From the NCBI GenBank assembly GCA_947502265.1, contig CANMZB010000026.1, positions 1 through 50,753 of the forward strand: a DNA stretch of 50,753 nt, written 5' to 3'. Source of the stretch: an uncultured Sulfitobacter sp. (GTDB lineage Bacteria; Pseudomonadota; Alphaproteobacteria; Rhodobacterales; Rhodobacteraceae). This document shows positions 25,287 to 33,193 of this stretch, in pieces (position 1 is the stretch's first letter; each line of letters opens with the position of its first letter). The position numbers were made by a program, and so were the translations under genes. Below the pieces are notes generated by a model, which saw only the letters and a list, made by a program, of their open reading frames with translations, did no database searches and was not told where the DNA came from.

Positions 25287-26597
25287 ATGAGAGATCACAA
25301 CGACCTTCTTACCATGAACGAGCGCAGCTTGGAACAACAGGCGGCTGTCCGGCGTGCCACGTTCTCTCCGGGCGAGATCAAGACGCTGCGCCCCTTCTCC
25401 ATTTGGGAGATAAGCCAGTTCATGTTCGACGTTCCTGCGGACACGCTGCGCAAGAAACTGGCAGATGATCCGTCTCTCCCGCAAGGGATCACGGAAGAGG
25501 ACGGACGCCAGCGCTGGTTCGCGCTCGAAGAGATTAACGAGCTGCGCCGCCGTGCGCGGTTCCGGGGGCGCAAGTTGTTGCCCGAACGGCCCCGTGGCCG
25601 TGCGATGCGGGTGGCTGTGTCCAACTTCAAAGGCGGTGTCGGCAAGACGGTTGTGGCCCAGCACCTCGCTCATGCGGCGGCCCTGGATGGCTACCGGGTG
25701 CTTTGCATCGACTTCGATCCGCAGGCAACGCTGACCCATTCGATGGGCCTGACCGAGGTCAAGGAATGGAATACTGTTTGGGGCATCATGTGCCGTGATC
25801 TGTGCCGCGAGGCGAACCGGATCATGGAGAGCTATGACGACCCTGACGACTGCCCCTACCCTGCTGCCGACGAGTTGCCCGAAGATGTGCAATCCATCGG
25901 CGCACAGCGGTTTCAGGATTTCATCCAGCCGACGTGCTGGCCGACGATTGATATCATTCCATCCTGCGCCAACGCGGCCTTCGTCGAATTCGCAAGCGCC
26001 CAGTACCGTTCGTTGCACAAGGCGTGGAGCTTTTTCGGCTGTGTCGCGCGGTATCTGGATGAGTTGCCGGACGATCAATACGACATCATCATTTTCGATT
26101 GCCCGCCCGCCATCGGGTATCAGTCCCTGAATGCGGCCTTTGCGGCGGATATTCTATATGTCCCCTCCGGGCCCGGTTATTGGGAGTATGACAGCACCAC
26201 GAGCTATCTTGGGCAGCTCGGTGATGCGATGGCCGACATCTCCGAAGGCTTTGCCGAGTTGGCAGCGGATGCGGGGATCACCCTACCGAAACAGTTCTCT
26301 GATATCCGTCTGCTGATGACCCGTTTCGAGGCCGCCAATCCGCTGCACGTTGCGATGATGGATGCCTTTAAAAATGTCTTCGGTTCGGATGTCTGTGCCA
26401 ACCCGATCGAGATGACCCGCGCGGTCGAGCAGTCGGGGCGCTTTCAGATGTCGGTTTATGAACAGGATTATCGCCAGATGACGCGCGAAACATGGAAACG
26501 CGCGCGGCAAAGCTTTGACAGGGCCTATGATGAATTTCATCAGACGGTGCTGCACGCGTGGAAAGAAAACGCCAAACGTAAGGAGGTCGAAAAATGA
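25287..26597 (+). CDS. parA: Plasmid partition ATPase ParA
   Basis: A 436-aa type Ia partition ATPase. An N-terminal DNA-binding region (about residues 30-95, IWEISQFMFDVPADTLRKKL) precedes the deviant Walker A motif K115-GGVGKT with its signature lysine. LCIDFDPQATLTHSMG (switch I region) and IIIFDCPPAIGYQSLNAAFA (Walker B) follow. It distributes plasmid copies to daughter cells together with ParB and a centromere. It overlaps parB by 4 bp and is divergent from the replicase. Confidence 0.95.
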   Translation: MRDHNDLLTMNERSLEQQAAVRRATFSPGEIKTLRPFSIWEISQFMFDVPADTLRKKLADDPSLPQGITEEDGRQRWFALEEINELRRRARFRGRKLLPERPRGRAMRVAVSNFKGGVGKTVVAQHLAHAAALDGYRVLCIDFDPQATLTHSMGLTEVKEWNTVWGIMCRDLCREANRIMESYDDPDDCPYPAADELPEDVQSIGAQRFQDFIQPTCWPTIDIIPSCANAAFVEFASAQYRSLHKAWSFFGCVARYLDELPDDQYDIIIFDCPPAIGYQSLNAAFAADILYVPSGPGYWEYDSTTSYLGQLGDAMADISEGFAELAADAGITLPKQFSDIRLLMTRFEAANPLHVAMMDAFKNVFGSDVCANPIEMTRAVEQSGRFQMSVYEQDYRQMTRETWKRARQSFDRAYDEFHQTVLHAWKENAKRKEVEK

Positions 26598-27658
26598 GCA
26601 GCAAGAATAAATTCGGTTTCGCGCCGGTTGACGCCAAGACATCATCCAAGCGCCGCGCGCGCGCGCCGGGTCCGATGGGCGCAGCGGTGCGCGATGCGGC
26701 GGAAAGCCTGCAGGAGACAACAGAAGCCAAGATCGAACAACGCCGCCGCAATGCCGAGGATGCCAAGACATTTCGACAGGCGCAGGACGAGGGCAGGGTT
26801 CTTTTCCAGTTGCCTTTGGCGGATGTCTCGACCGACGACCTGCCGCGCGACCGGCTGGCGTTGGAAGAGGTCGCTCAATCCGACGAGATGGAGGAGTTGA
26901 AATCCTCCATCCGTGAGCGGGGACAGCGCGAGCCGGTCGAGGTTTATGTCGGGCCTGACGGGCGCTATCAGCTCAAAAAAGGATGGCGCCGTTTTACTGC
27001 GCTGTCACAGTTGTTTTCCCAGACCGGAGAGACGCGTTTCGCAACCATAACTGCCCGGATCGAGGTGGGTGAAGACGACCGCATTTCACGTTATGTCGAC
27101 ATGGTTGAAGAGAACGTTGTACGCGAGGATCTGTCTTTTGCAGAGATGGCGCAGGTTGCGATTACGGCAGCCCAAGACGAGGCCGTGGGAGAGATTGATC
27201 CGGCCGAGTTGGTGAGCCGACTTTACGGCGCGCTGCACAAGACCAAGAGATCCTACATCAAGAACTTCGTTTTTCTGCTGGGCATTGTGGGCGATGATCT
27301 TGGCTGGCCCAAAGCGATTCCGCGCAATCTGGGCGTTGATGCGGCGCGGGCGTTGCGCACGCCGCAGGAGGCCGAAGCGTTGCGCGCGCAGCTTGCTGCG
27401 TGCGGGTCGGCAGAGGAACAAAACGCCGCGCTGAAGGCGTTTGTCGATGCCAGAGGCGGGCAGGGCGGCAAGCCTGTGCAAAAGGCCGAACCGAAGCAGA
27501 AGTTCGAGTTTTTTGTCGGCAAGACCAAGGTAACAGCGCGTCAAGGCGAGTGTCGGATTGTCAGCGAACATGACTTTGCCACGATGCCGAAGAAGCAGCT
27601 TGAAGCGGCTGTCCGGGCGTTCGAAGAAGCGTTGAATGGCGGCCCGCGCATCCGCTGA
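26594..27658 (+). CDS. parB: Plasmid partition protein ParB
   Basis: A 354-aa centromere-binding protein. After a basic N-terminal tail (SSKRRARAPG), the ParB/Srx CTPase-like domain is visible in EMEELKSSIRERGQREPVEV and YQLKKGWRRFTALSQL (about residues 95-140). A helix-turn-helix region follows (VREDLSFAEMAQVAITAAQD ... RSYIKNFVFLLG). The C-terminal part probably dimerises. It is coupled to parA by an ATGA overlap. Its most likely binding sites are the paired palindromes directly downstream. Confidence 0.95.
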   Translation: MSSKNKFGFAPVDAKTSSKRRARAPGPMGAAVRDAAESLQETTEAKIEQRRRNAEDAKTFRQAQDEGRVLFQLPLADVSTDDLPRDRLALEEVAQSDEMEELKSSIRERGQREPVEVYVGPDGRYQLKKGWRRFTALSQLFSQTGETRFATITARIEVGEDDRISRYVDMVEENVVREDLSFAEMAQVAITAAQDEAVGEIDPAELVSRLYGALHKTKRSYIKNFVFLLGIVGDDLGWPKAIPRNLGVDAARALRTPQEAEALRAQLAACGSAEEQNAALKAFVDARGGQGGKPVQKAEPKQKFEFFVGKTKVTARQGECRIVSEHDFATMPKKQLEAAVRAFEEALNGGPRIR

Positions 27659-27669
27659 TAATGAAAAAT

Positions 27670-27715
27670 GTTACCCGTGGGTAACCGGAGTGAGAACCGG
27701 TTACCCACGGGTAAC
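27670..27715. repeat. Paired parS-like palindromes (candidate centromere)
   Basis: Two 16-bp near-palindromes, GTTACCCGTGGGTAAC (27670-27685) and its inverse (27700-27715), lie 12 bp after the parB stop. With the adjacent CCGG they make a perfect 19-bp inverted repeat around an 8-bp spacer. The half-sites GTTACCC/GGGTAAC resemble the GTT...AAC parS sites of alphaproteobacterial plasmids. A terminator is less likely because no T run follows on either strand. Confidence 0.7.
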
Positions 27716-28043
27716 TTGGCCGGTAGTCATGTTGATATGAACCGTCTGGCTTGCGTATTGAATCCGTGCACGAATTGAAGCGCAAGCTGCTGTAATTGAA
27801 TGGTATATTAGGTCGGTGGTGTTCCTAACCCCTGATGTAGGCCGCGACGCGATAGACCGCTTTTTCGGGCAGAAGGCGCATGATTGCAGGCGCGGGATCG
27901 TTAGAAACGGGGGCAGGCCTTCGGCTGTTACAGTCAGATTGCTGTTTTCCAGACCGCTAGAGCGCGACGAGGCGTTGAAACCGCAAAGCACCGAAGTGCT
28001 GCGGTGGAGGCAAGATCAAGATGGTTGTCCGGCTTAAGGGCGA
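27716..28043. other. Intergenic region between parS-like sites and ccdAB
   Basis: About 330 bp without a gene I can support. Short frames exist on both strands (about 73 codons on plus at 27816, about 96 on minus ending at 27701), but neither has a ribosome site, a family motif or neighbour-like codon use. I see no further repeats here apart from the centromere on its left and the ccd operator on its right. Confidence 0.6.
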
Positions 28044-28081
28044 TGCGCATACTTGATGCGCACGGGTTTGCGCATTATATC
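28044..28081 (+). promoter_or_regulatory. ccdAB promoter with three TGCGCA operator boxes
   Basis: A -35-like TTGATG (28053-28058) and a -10-like TATATC (28076-28081) are exactly 17 bp apart. The self-complementary hexamer TGCGCA occurs at 28044, 28057 and 28069, covering the promoter at 13- and 12-bp spacing. Toxin-antitoxin operons of the ccd type repress themselves through the antitoxin/toxin complex, so these are likely CcdA-CcdB sites. Confidence 0.65.
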
Positions 28082-28103
28082 TGATCTGAAGAGGAGCCGC
28101 ACC

Positions 28104-28334
28104 ATGCCAACACCCGCACGCAAGCCAACCAACCTGTCACTTGATCCCGCGCTTCTTTCGGAAGCAAAAGCGCTGAAAATCAATCTTTCCCGTGCAGCGG
28201 AGGATGGTGTGCGCCGCGCTGTTGCGCAGGCGCGGACGGAGGAATGGAAGGCGCAGAACGCGCAAGCTCTGGAAAGCTCCAATGCATATGTCCTGGCGCA
28301 GGGGCTGCCGCTGGACCGGTTTCGCCGGTTCTGA
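28104..28334 (+). CDS. ccdA: CcdA-like antitoxin
   Basis: A 76-aa antitoxin of the CcdA type. The N-terminal half (KPTNLSLDPALLSEAKAL) is the ribbon-helix-helix DNA-binding part. The C-terminal toxin-binding tail ends AYVLAQGLPLDRFRRF, close to the canonical CcdA ending. The ATG at 28104 follows GAGGAG; the frame is open further upstream, but that part lies inside the promoter. The stop overlaps the ccdB start (TGATG). It neutralises CcdB and should represses its own promoter, stabilising the plasmid in the population. Confidence 0.92.
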   Translation: MPTPARKPTNLSLDPALLSEAKALKINLSRAAEDGVRRAVAQARTEEWKAQNAQALESSNAYVLAQGLPLDRFRRF

Positions 28335-28636
28335 TGGCGCGGTTTGATCTGTATCCCAATCCGTCTAACGGCCGGGGCTATGTGCTGGATGTGCAAAGCG
28401 ATCTGTTGGAGGGGTTGAACACGCGCATGGTGGTGCCGCTGATGGTCACTGCGCACGCGCCGATAGCGGCAAAGCGGCTTAACCCCGTGTTTGATATTGA
28501 CGGTCATTCGCATGTTATGGTGACGCAGTTTATGGCCGCTGTACCAAGTGCTGCGCTTGGCGCCGTCTGCGGCAATCTGGCCAAAGAGGCCGACCAGATC
28601 ACCGCAGCGATAGACATGTTGATGCAGGGGTTTTAG
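28334..28636 (+). CDS. ccdB: CcdB-like toxin (gyrase inhibitor family)
   Basis: A 100-aa toxin with the CcdB fold. It begins MARFDLYPNPSNGRGYVLDV; QSDLLEGLNTRMVVPLM and the later MAAVPSAALG align with the canonical QSDII...RMVIPL and MASVPVS segments. The F-plasmid toxin poisons gyrase through its last three residues, Trp-Gly-Ile. Here the chain ends MLMQGF, so the Trp is absent and target affinity may differ. The start overlaps the ccdA stop by one base. Its stop overlaps the stop of the convergent MaoC gene. It serves plasmid maintenance by post-segregational killing. Confidence 0.92.
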   Translation: MARFDLYPNPSNGRGYVLDVQSDLLEGLNTRMVVPLMVTAHAPIAAKRLNPVFDIDGHSHVMVTQFMAAVPSAALGAVCGNLAKEADQITAAIDMLMQGF

Positions 28637-29103
28637 TCCTCGAACACCGCGAGGCCAAGCCATTCTGCGATCAGGGCGGGAGTTTCCTCTCCCTCGATCT
28701 CGATGGTCAACAGGTTTTCACGCAGCAGGTTAACGTCGCTTTTGGCGGTCACCTTTTGCAGCGTGAAGCGCCCGCGCAGGCGGCTGCCTGCGACGACGGG
28801 CTTCAGAAACCGCAGCTTGTTCATGCCATAGTTGATGCCCATGACCTGCCCCGGCATCATCGCGAAACAATCGTAAGCAAAGCGGCTGGCGAGCGACAGG
28901 GTGAGGAACCCGTGCGCGATGGTGCCGCCAAAAGGCGTCTCCTTTGCCGCGCGCTCGGGATCGACGTGAATCCATTGCTCGTCATGGGTTGTTTTGGCAA
29001 AGTCGTCGATCATCTTTTGATCAACAGTGATCCAGTTCGAAACACCTACTTCGGTGCCGACGAGTTTTTCGCTGGTGGCCAGTGCGGCCTGTAATGCAGA
29101 CAT
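28633..29103 (-). CDS. MaoC family dehydratase
   Basis: A 156-aa single hot-dog-fold protein of the MaoC/(R)-specific enoyl-CoA hydratase group. The hydratase motif runs D-x-F-A-x-x-x-x-D-x-x-W-x-H (DDFAKTTHDEQWIHVDPERA, about residues 33-52), with the following GTIAHGFLTLSLA. It should hydrate a trans-enoyl-CoA to the (R)-3-hydroxyacyl-CoA, complementing the (S)-specific crotonase at 3143-3922. It lies 12 bp after the CurA-like oxidoreductase on the same strand. Its 3' end overlaps ccdB by 4 bp. Confidence 0.92.
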   Translation of the reverse strand: MSALQAALATSEKLVGTEVGVSNWITVDQKMIDDFAKTTHDEQWIHVDPERAAKETPFGGTIAHGFLTLSLASRFAYDCFAMMPGQVMGINYGMNKLRFLKPVVAGSRLRGRFTLQKVTAKSDVNLLRENLLTIEIEGEETPALIAEWLGLAVFED

Positions 29104-29115
29104 GATTTTTCTCCC

Positions 29116-30120
29116 TTAGCTTGGATCGGCGGACACGCGCACCATGCGCTTGCCCTTGTTGTCGCCGTTGAGCAGACCGATAAGCGCTTGTGGCGCATTC
29201 TCCAGCCCGTCGACGATGTCTTCGGTGACTTTAAGCTGACCGCGGTCGATCATGCTTTGCAGCCCGCGGATGGCTTTGGGGTCGTCGCGCACGAAATCCA
29301 TGACGATAAACCCTTCCATCCGTAAACGTTTTACCACGATGGCGCCGGGCAGGTTGCGCGGCCCTGTCGGGGCGGTGCTTTCATATTGGCTGATCGCGCC
29401 ACAGCACACAATCCGGCCCCGCTCGTTCATCAGGTTCAGCGCGGTTTCCAGAATCTTGCCGCCAACGTTGTCGAAATAAACATCGATTCCGTCGGGGCAG
29501 GCGGCGCGAATCGCCTTGAACAGACCCTCGGCGCGGTAGTCTACGCAGGCGTCAAAGCCGAGATGGTCAACCACCCAGTCACATTTCTCTGCTCCGCCCG
29601 CGATGCCGACAACGCGGCAACCGAGTGATTTGGCGATCTGGCCGACAAAGCCGCCGACCGATCCGGCGGCTGCAGAAACAAGAACCGTCTCTCCGGGCTG
29701 CGGCTGACCGATGGACAAGAGGCCGTGATACGCGGTTTTACCGGCAACGCCGAAGACCGACATCAGATGCGATAGCTGCGGAACCGATGGCAATTTGGTC
29801 ACTTTATGCGCGGGCAGGGTGACGTAGTCCGACCACGTTGCCTCGGCGGCGACGATGTCGCCTTTGACAAGGCGGGGGGATTTGCTCTCGACGACTTCGC
29901 AGATTGCATAGGTCGGCATCGCATCGCCCGCATTGATCGCATCCCGGTAGGTTGCACCTTGCATCCATGTGCGGTTGGCCGCGTCGATGGACATAAGGAT
30001 CACCCGCAACAGAACCTCGCCCTCGGCGGGTTTCGGCATATCCCCTGTTGTGAGCTTGAAGTTTTCGGGGGTGAGCTGGCCCTTGGGCAGTTCGGCAACG
30101 ACGATTTGTCGGTTTGTCAT
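29116..30120 (-). CDS. NADP-dependent MDR oxidoreductase (CurA/leukotriene B4 dehydrogenase-like)
   Basis: A 334-aa zinc-free medium-chain reductase. Its substrate-loop segment is MSIDAANRTWMQGATYRDAI. The nucleotide fold has SAAAGSVGGFVGQIAKSLGC (AxxGxxG motif), followed by VVGIAGGAEKCDWVVDHLG and the family-typical DVYFDNVGGKILETALNLMN. Such enzymes reduce the C=C bond of enones with NADPH. A role in saturating an alpha,beta-unsaturated intermediate is inferred. It is divergent from the histidine phosphatase, separated by 50 bp. Confidence 0.92.
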   Translation of the reverse strand: MTNRQIVVAELPKGQLTPENFKLTTGDMPKPAEGEVLLRVILMSIDAANRTWMQGATYRDAINAGDAMPTYAICEVVESKSPRLVKGDIVAAEATWSDYVTLPAHKVTKLPSVPQLSHLMSVFGVAGKTAYHGLLSIGQPQPGETVLVSAAAGSVGGFVGQIAKSLGCRVVGIAGGAEKCDWVVDHLGFDACVDYRAEGLFKAIRAACPDGIDVYFDNVGGKILETALNLMNERGRIVCCGAISQYESTAPTGPRNLPGAIVVKRLRMEGFIVMDFVRDDPKAIRGLQSMIDRGQLKVTEDIVDGLENAPQALIGLLNGDNKGKRMVRVSADPS

Positions 30121-30170
30121 AGTGTTGTCCTTGGGGTTAGAGTGTCAGGGAAATACGAAAGGTATGAGTT

Positions 30171-30824
30171 ATGAGCAACGAGGCGCGTCAACACCGGTTT
30201 ATCCCGCCGCAGGGGGCCACGGATATTTTGCTGATCCGGCATGGCGAGACACAGGCCGCCAAGCGTGGCGAGAAGTTTGCCATGGTGGACGGGCAGGGCG
30301 ATCCGTCGCTGCGCCCCGAAGGCGAAGCGCAGGCGCAAGCGGTTGCCGCACGCCTGAAGCATCACGCAATTGATGCGATCTATGTCACCACGATGCAGCG
30401 GACGCATCAGACGGCGGCCCCGCTGGCCAAGTTGCTTGGCCGCAACCCGATGGTGGAACCGGACCTGCGCGAAGTGTTTCTGGGTGATTGGGACGGCGGC
30501 GAATACCGCTTTCGCGCGGCTGAAAACGACCCCGCTTTTGTGCGCGCCCGTGACACTGGCGAATGGGGTGAAATCCCCGGTGCCGAGACGACATCGCAAC
30601 TGCACGAGCGGGTGGAGCGCGGGCTGCGACGGATTGCGGCGACCCATCCCGACCAGTTGATTGCGGTGGTGGTGCATGGGGGTGTGGTGGGCGCTGCGAT
30701 GGCGATTGCCAGCCGCTCGGCGGCGTTTGCGTTCAACGGCGCGGCCAACGGCTCGATCAGCCGGATCATCATTCACGAAGAACGCATGATCGTGCAAGGA
30801 TTCAACGACTGCGCGCATCTTTGA
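30171..30824 (+). CDS. Histidine phosphatase family protein (copy 1)
   Basis: A 217-aa phosphoglycerate-mutase-like phosphatase. The phosphohistidine motif is in DILLIRHGETQ (RHG), the second-sphere acid lies in LREVFLGDWDGGEY, and the second catalytic His in VVVHGGVVGA. Substrates in this family range from sugar phosphates to phosphoproteins and cannot be told here. A second member of similar size is at 38345-38995. It converges on the quinone-oxidoreductase-like gene. An AAAGG site precedes the ATG. Confidence 0.9.
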   Translation: MSNEARQHRFIPPQGATDILLIRHGETQAAKRGEKFAMVDGQGDPSLRPEGEAQAQAVAARLKHHAIDAIYVTTMQRTHQTAAPLAKLLGRNPMVEPDLREVFLGDWDGGEYRFRAAENDPAFVRARDTGEWGEIPGAETTSQLHERVERGLRRIAATHPDQLIAVVVHGGVVGAAMAIASRSAAFAFNGAANGSISRIIIHEERMIVQGFNDCAHL

Positions 30825-30875
30825 CGCGCAGTCGTTTGGTGTTCCGTATCTGAACTGCCCCACCAGCATAAGAGC

Positions 30876-31877
30876 TTATGCGACGTCCAGAACGACTTTG
30901 CCCTGAACCTTGCGGTCCTGCATCAAGTTAAGCGCATCTGCCGCCTGCTCCAGAGGGAAGCGGGCGGAAATGCGCGGCTTGATCTGGCCATCGGCGTACA
31001 TGCGGAACAGATCGGCCATGTTTTCGGCGTGCAGATCGGGTTCGCGCAGGGTGTGTGCGCCCCAGAAGACGCCGACGATCTGGCTACCTTTGAGCAGAGT
31101 CAGGTTGAGAGGGATCTTGGGGATGCCTGCGGGGAAACCGACAACAAGGTAACGCCCTTTCCATGCCAGCGCGCGCACCGCAGGTTCGGCATAGGCACCG
31201 CCGACGGCATCATAGACGACATCCACACCGTCACCGCCCGCAAGCTCTTTTATCTTGTTGGAGAATGCTTTTTGCGTGTCACGGTCATCCATGTCACGGC
31301 TGTAGACGATGGTTTCGTCCGCACCCAGATCACGGCAGAACTGCGCTTTTTCTTCCGACGATACAGCGGCGATCACACGCGCGCCTGCGGCTTTGCCCAG
31401 CTCGATCGCGGCAGCGCCTACGCCGCCCGCCGCGCCAAGGATCAAAAGTGATTCGCCGGGTTTGATCTCGGCGCGGTTTTTCAGCGCGTGATGCGAGGTG
31501 CCATAGGTCAGTACCAGACAGGCGGCCTCGTCAAATGGCATCGCGTCGGGGATTTTCATGACCCGCGTCGCCTCTGCCACGATGTGCGTTGCAAAGCCGC
31601 CAAAGCCCGTCATCGCCAGTACGCGGTCACCTACACTAAGGCCCGACACGCCCTCGCCGACGGCATCAATCACACCGGCAATTTCACCACCCGGCGCAAA
31701 GGGGCGCGGTGGCTTCATCTGGTACATGTCTTTGATAATCAGGGTATCAGGGAAGTTCAGGCCCGCCGCGTGAACGCGAATCCGAACATGGTTTTTCTTC
31801 GGCTCGGGCGTCTCCATTTCCGTCAGCTTCAGGGTTTCCGGGCCGCCGGGTTCGTGGCTTAGCATCGCTTTCATCAT
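30876..31877 (-). CDS. NADPH:quinone oxidoreductase family protein (MDR, zeta-crystallin-like)
   Basis: A 333-aa zinc-free medium-chain dehydrogenase/reductase. The N-terminal catalytic lobe includes VHAAGLNFPDTLIIKDMYQM and FAPGGEIAGVIDAVGEG. The Rossmann lobe has LILGAAGGVGAAAIELGKAA. DVVYDAVGGAYAEPAVRALA and the closing KVQGKVVLDV are family hallmarks. It reduces quinones or enoyl substrates with NADPH in characterised relatives. It is divergent from the acyl-CoA dehydrogenase pair across a 135-bp promoter region. Confidence 0.92.
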   Translation of the reverse strand: MMKAMLSHEPGGPETLKLTEMETPEPKKNHVRIRVHAAGLNFPDTLIIKDMYQMKPPRPFAPGGEIAGVIDAVGEGVSGLSVGDRVLAMTGFGGFATHIVAEATRVMKIPDAMPFDEAACLVLTYGTSHHALKNRAEIKPGESLLILGAAGGVGAAAIELGKAAGARVIAAVSSEEKAQFCRDLGADETIVYSRDMDDRDTQKAFSNKIKELAGGDGVDVVYDAVGGAYAEPAVRALAWKGRYLVVGFPAGIPKIPLNLTLLKGSQIVGVFWGAHTLREPDLHAENMADLFRMYADGQIKPRISARFPLEQAADALNLMQDRKVQGKVVLDVA

Positions 31878-32012
31878 TCAATTCCTTCATTTCTTTTGCG
31901 GTGTAGTAGGGTCAGTGCAACTCGGTCTTGTCAATCGAATTTCGAAATGCAATTCTGCTCTGCGGAATGGTTGTCCGCAAGAGGGCACGAAAATTCATAG
32001 GGAGGATGACGG
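31878..32012. promoter_or_regulatory. Divergent promoter region of the acyl-CoA dehydrogenase operon
   Basis: A 135-bp spacer between divergent genes. It contains the perfect palindrome ATTTCGAAAT (31939-31948) and GAATT...AATTC arms around it, a plausible operator for the plasmid's IclR regulator or a TetR-type host regulator. GGGAGG precedes the rightward ATG at 32013. I could not define a firm -35/-10 pair. Confidence 0.4.
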
Positions 32013-33188
32013 ATGGGCGCTGGTCAAACGGCTGAGGAATTTCGTGCGGAGTTGCGCGCGTGGCTGGAGGAGAACTGTCCGCAGGAAATGCGCGGAGGCG
32101 CAGACGCCGAAGACGCGATTTGCTGGGGCGGGAAGAACTGGGTGTTCACTTGCGACGCCCAGAAGGTCTGGCTGGAGCGGTGCGCCGCCAAAGGCTACAC
32201 CGTGCCGACATGGCCCAAAGATTGCGGCGGCGCCGGCCTGACCCGCGATCAGGAAAAGATTTTCCATCAGGAAATGGCCCGCATTGACGCGCGTACGCCG
32301 CTGCAAAGCTTTGGCATCTGGATGCTTGGCCCCGCGCTGTTGCACTTTGGCAGCCAGGAGCAAAAAGAGCATTATCTTCCGCCAATCGCGCGCGGTGAAG
32401 TCCGTTGGTGTCAGGGCTATTCCGAGCCGGGCGCAGGGTCCGACCTTGCAAACGTCCAGACCAAAGGCGAGGACAAAGGCGATCATTGGCTGGTGAACGG
32501 GCAGAAAATCTGGACCTCCTATGCCGACAAGGCCGACTGGATTTTTGCGCTGGTGCGCACCGACCGTGACGCGTCCAAACACCTGGGCATTTCCTTTTTG
32601 CTGATTGATATGACCGATCCGGGCGTCGAGACGCGGCCCATCCGCATGATCTCGGGTATCTCCCCGTTCTGCGAGACGTTCTTTGATGATGTCAAAGTCC
32701 CGAAACACCAGATCGTCGGAACAGAGAACCGCGGCTGGGACGTGGCGAAATATCTGCTGACGCACGAGCGCGAGATGATCTCTGGCGGGGGCCAGGGTCT
32801 TGCGGGCGGGCGCGCCCTAGGGGCGGTGCTGGCCGAGACGATGGGCGAGGACGGTTTGATTGATGCAACCCTGCGCGCCGATGCGATGCGCTGTGAAGTG
32901 GATGCGTTGGCGATTGGCCTCACGCTGGAACGCTACAAGGATCAGTCGGAAGCGGGGCAGGGCGCGGGCAATGCCTCGGCCATGCTGAAATACATGGGCA
33001 CCGAGCTGAACAAACAACGCCACGAGTTGTTGATGTCTGCGGGTGGATCGGACGCATTGGAGTGGGACGGCCCGTTGGGCAACCGCGCAGGCGACTGGCT
33101 GCGCACCAAAGCCAATTCGATTGAAGGCGGCACAAGCGAAGTGATGCTTAGCATCGTGTCGCGTCGCGTGCTTGGACTTCCGGGATAA
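32013..33188 (+). CDS. Acyl-CoA dehydrogenase, catalytic subunit of a probable pair
   Basis: A 391-aa flavoprotein of the acyl-CoA dehydrogenase superfamily. The FAD/substrate loop is CQGYSEPGAGSDLANVQTKG and the middle domain has GQKIWTSYADKADWIFALVR. The C-terminus keeps the glutamate motif as SIEGGTSEVML, where the base of medium-chain enzymes lies. The next gene, 5 bp downstream, is a shorter dehydrogenase lacking that motif. Such adjacent unequal pairs in actinobacterial sterol clusters (FadE/ChsE type) form alpha2-beta2 enzymes for bulky or branched CoA esters. GGGAGG precedes the ATG. Confidence 0.92.
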   Translation: MGAGQTAEEFRAELRAWLEENCPQEMRGGADAEDAICWGGKNWVFTCDAQKVWLERCAAKGYTVPTWPKDCGGAGLTRDQEKIFHQEMARIDARTPLQSFGIWMLGPALLHFGSQEQKEHYLPPIARGEVRWCQGYSEPGAGSDLANVQTKGEDKGDHWLVNGQKIWTSYADKADWIFALVRTDRDASKHLGISFLLIDMTDPGVETRPIRMISGISPFCETFFDDVKVPKHQIVGTENRGWDVAKYLLTHEREMISGGGQGLAGGRALGAVLAETMGEDGLIDATLRADAMRCEVDALAIGLTLERYKDQSEAGQGAGNASAMLKYMGTELNKQRHELLMSAGGSDALEWDGPLGNRAGDWLRTKANSIEGGTSEVMLSIVSRRVLGLPG

Positions 33189-33193
33189 ATAAC

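Noticed and set aside
27670..27715. The strong inverted repeat after parB as a terminator
   Set aside because: No T run on either side, and each arm is itself palindromic, which fits a protein-binding site better.
27701..28037. Small frames on both strands between parS and ccdA
   Set aside because: No ribosome site, no domain, and codon use unlike the neighbours.
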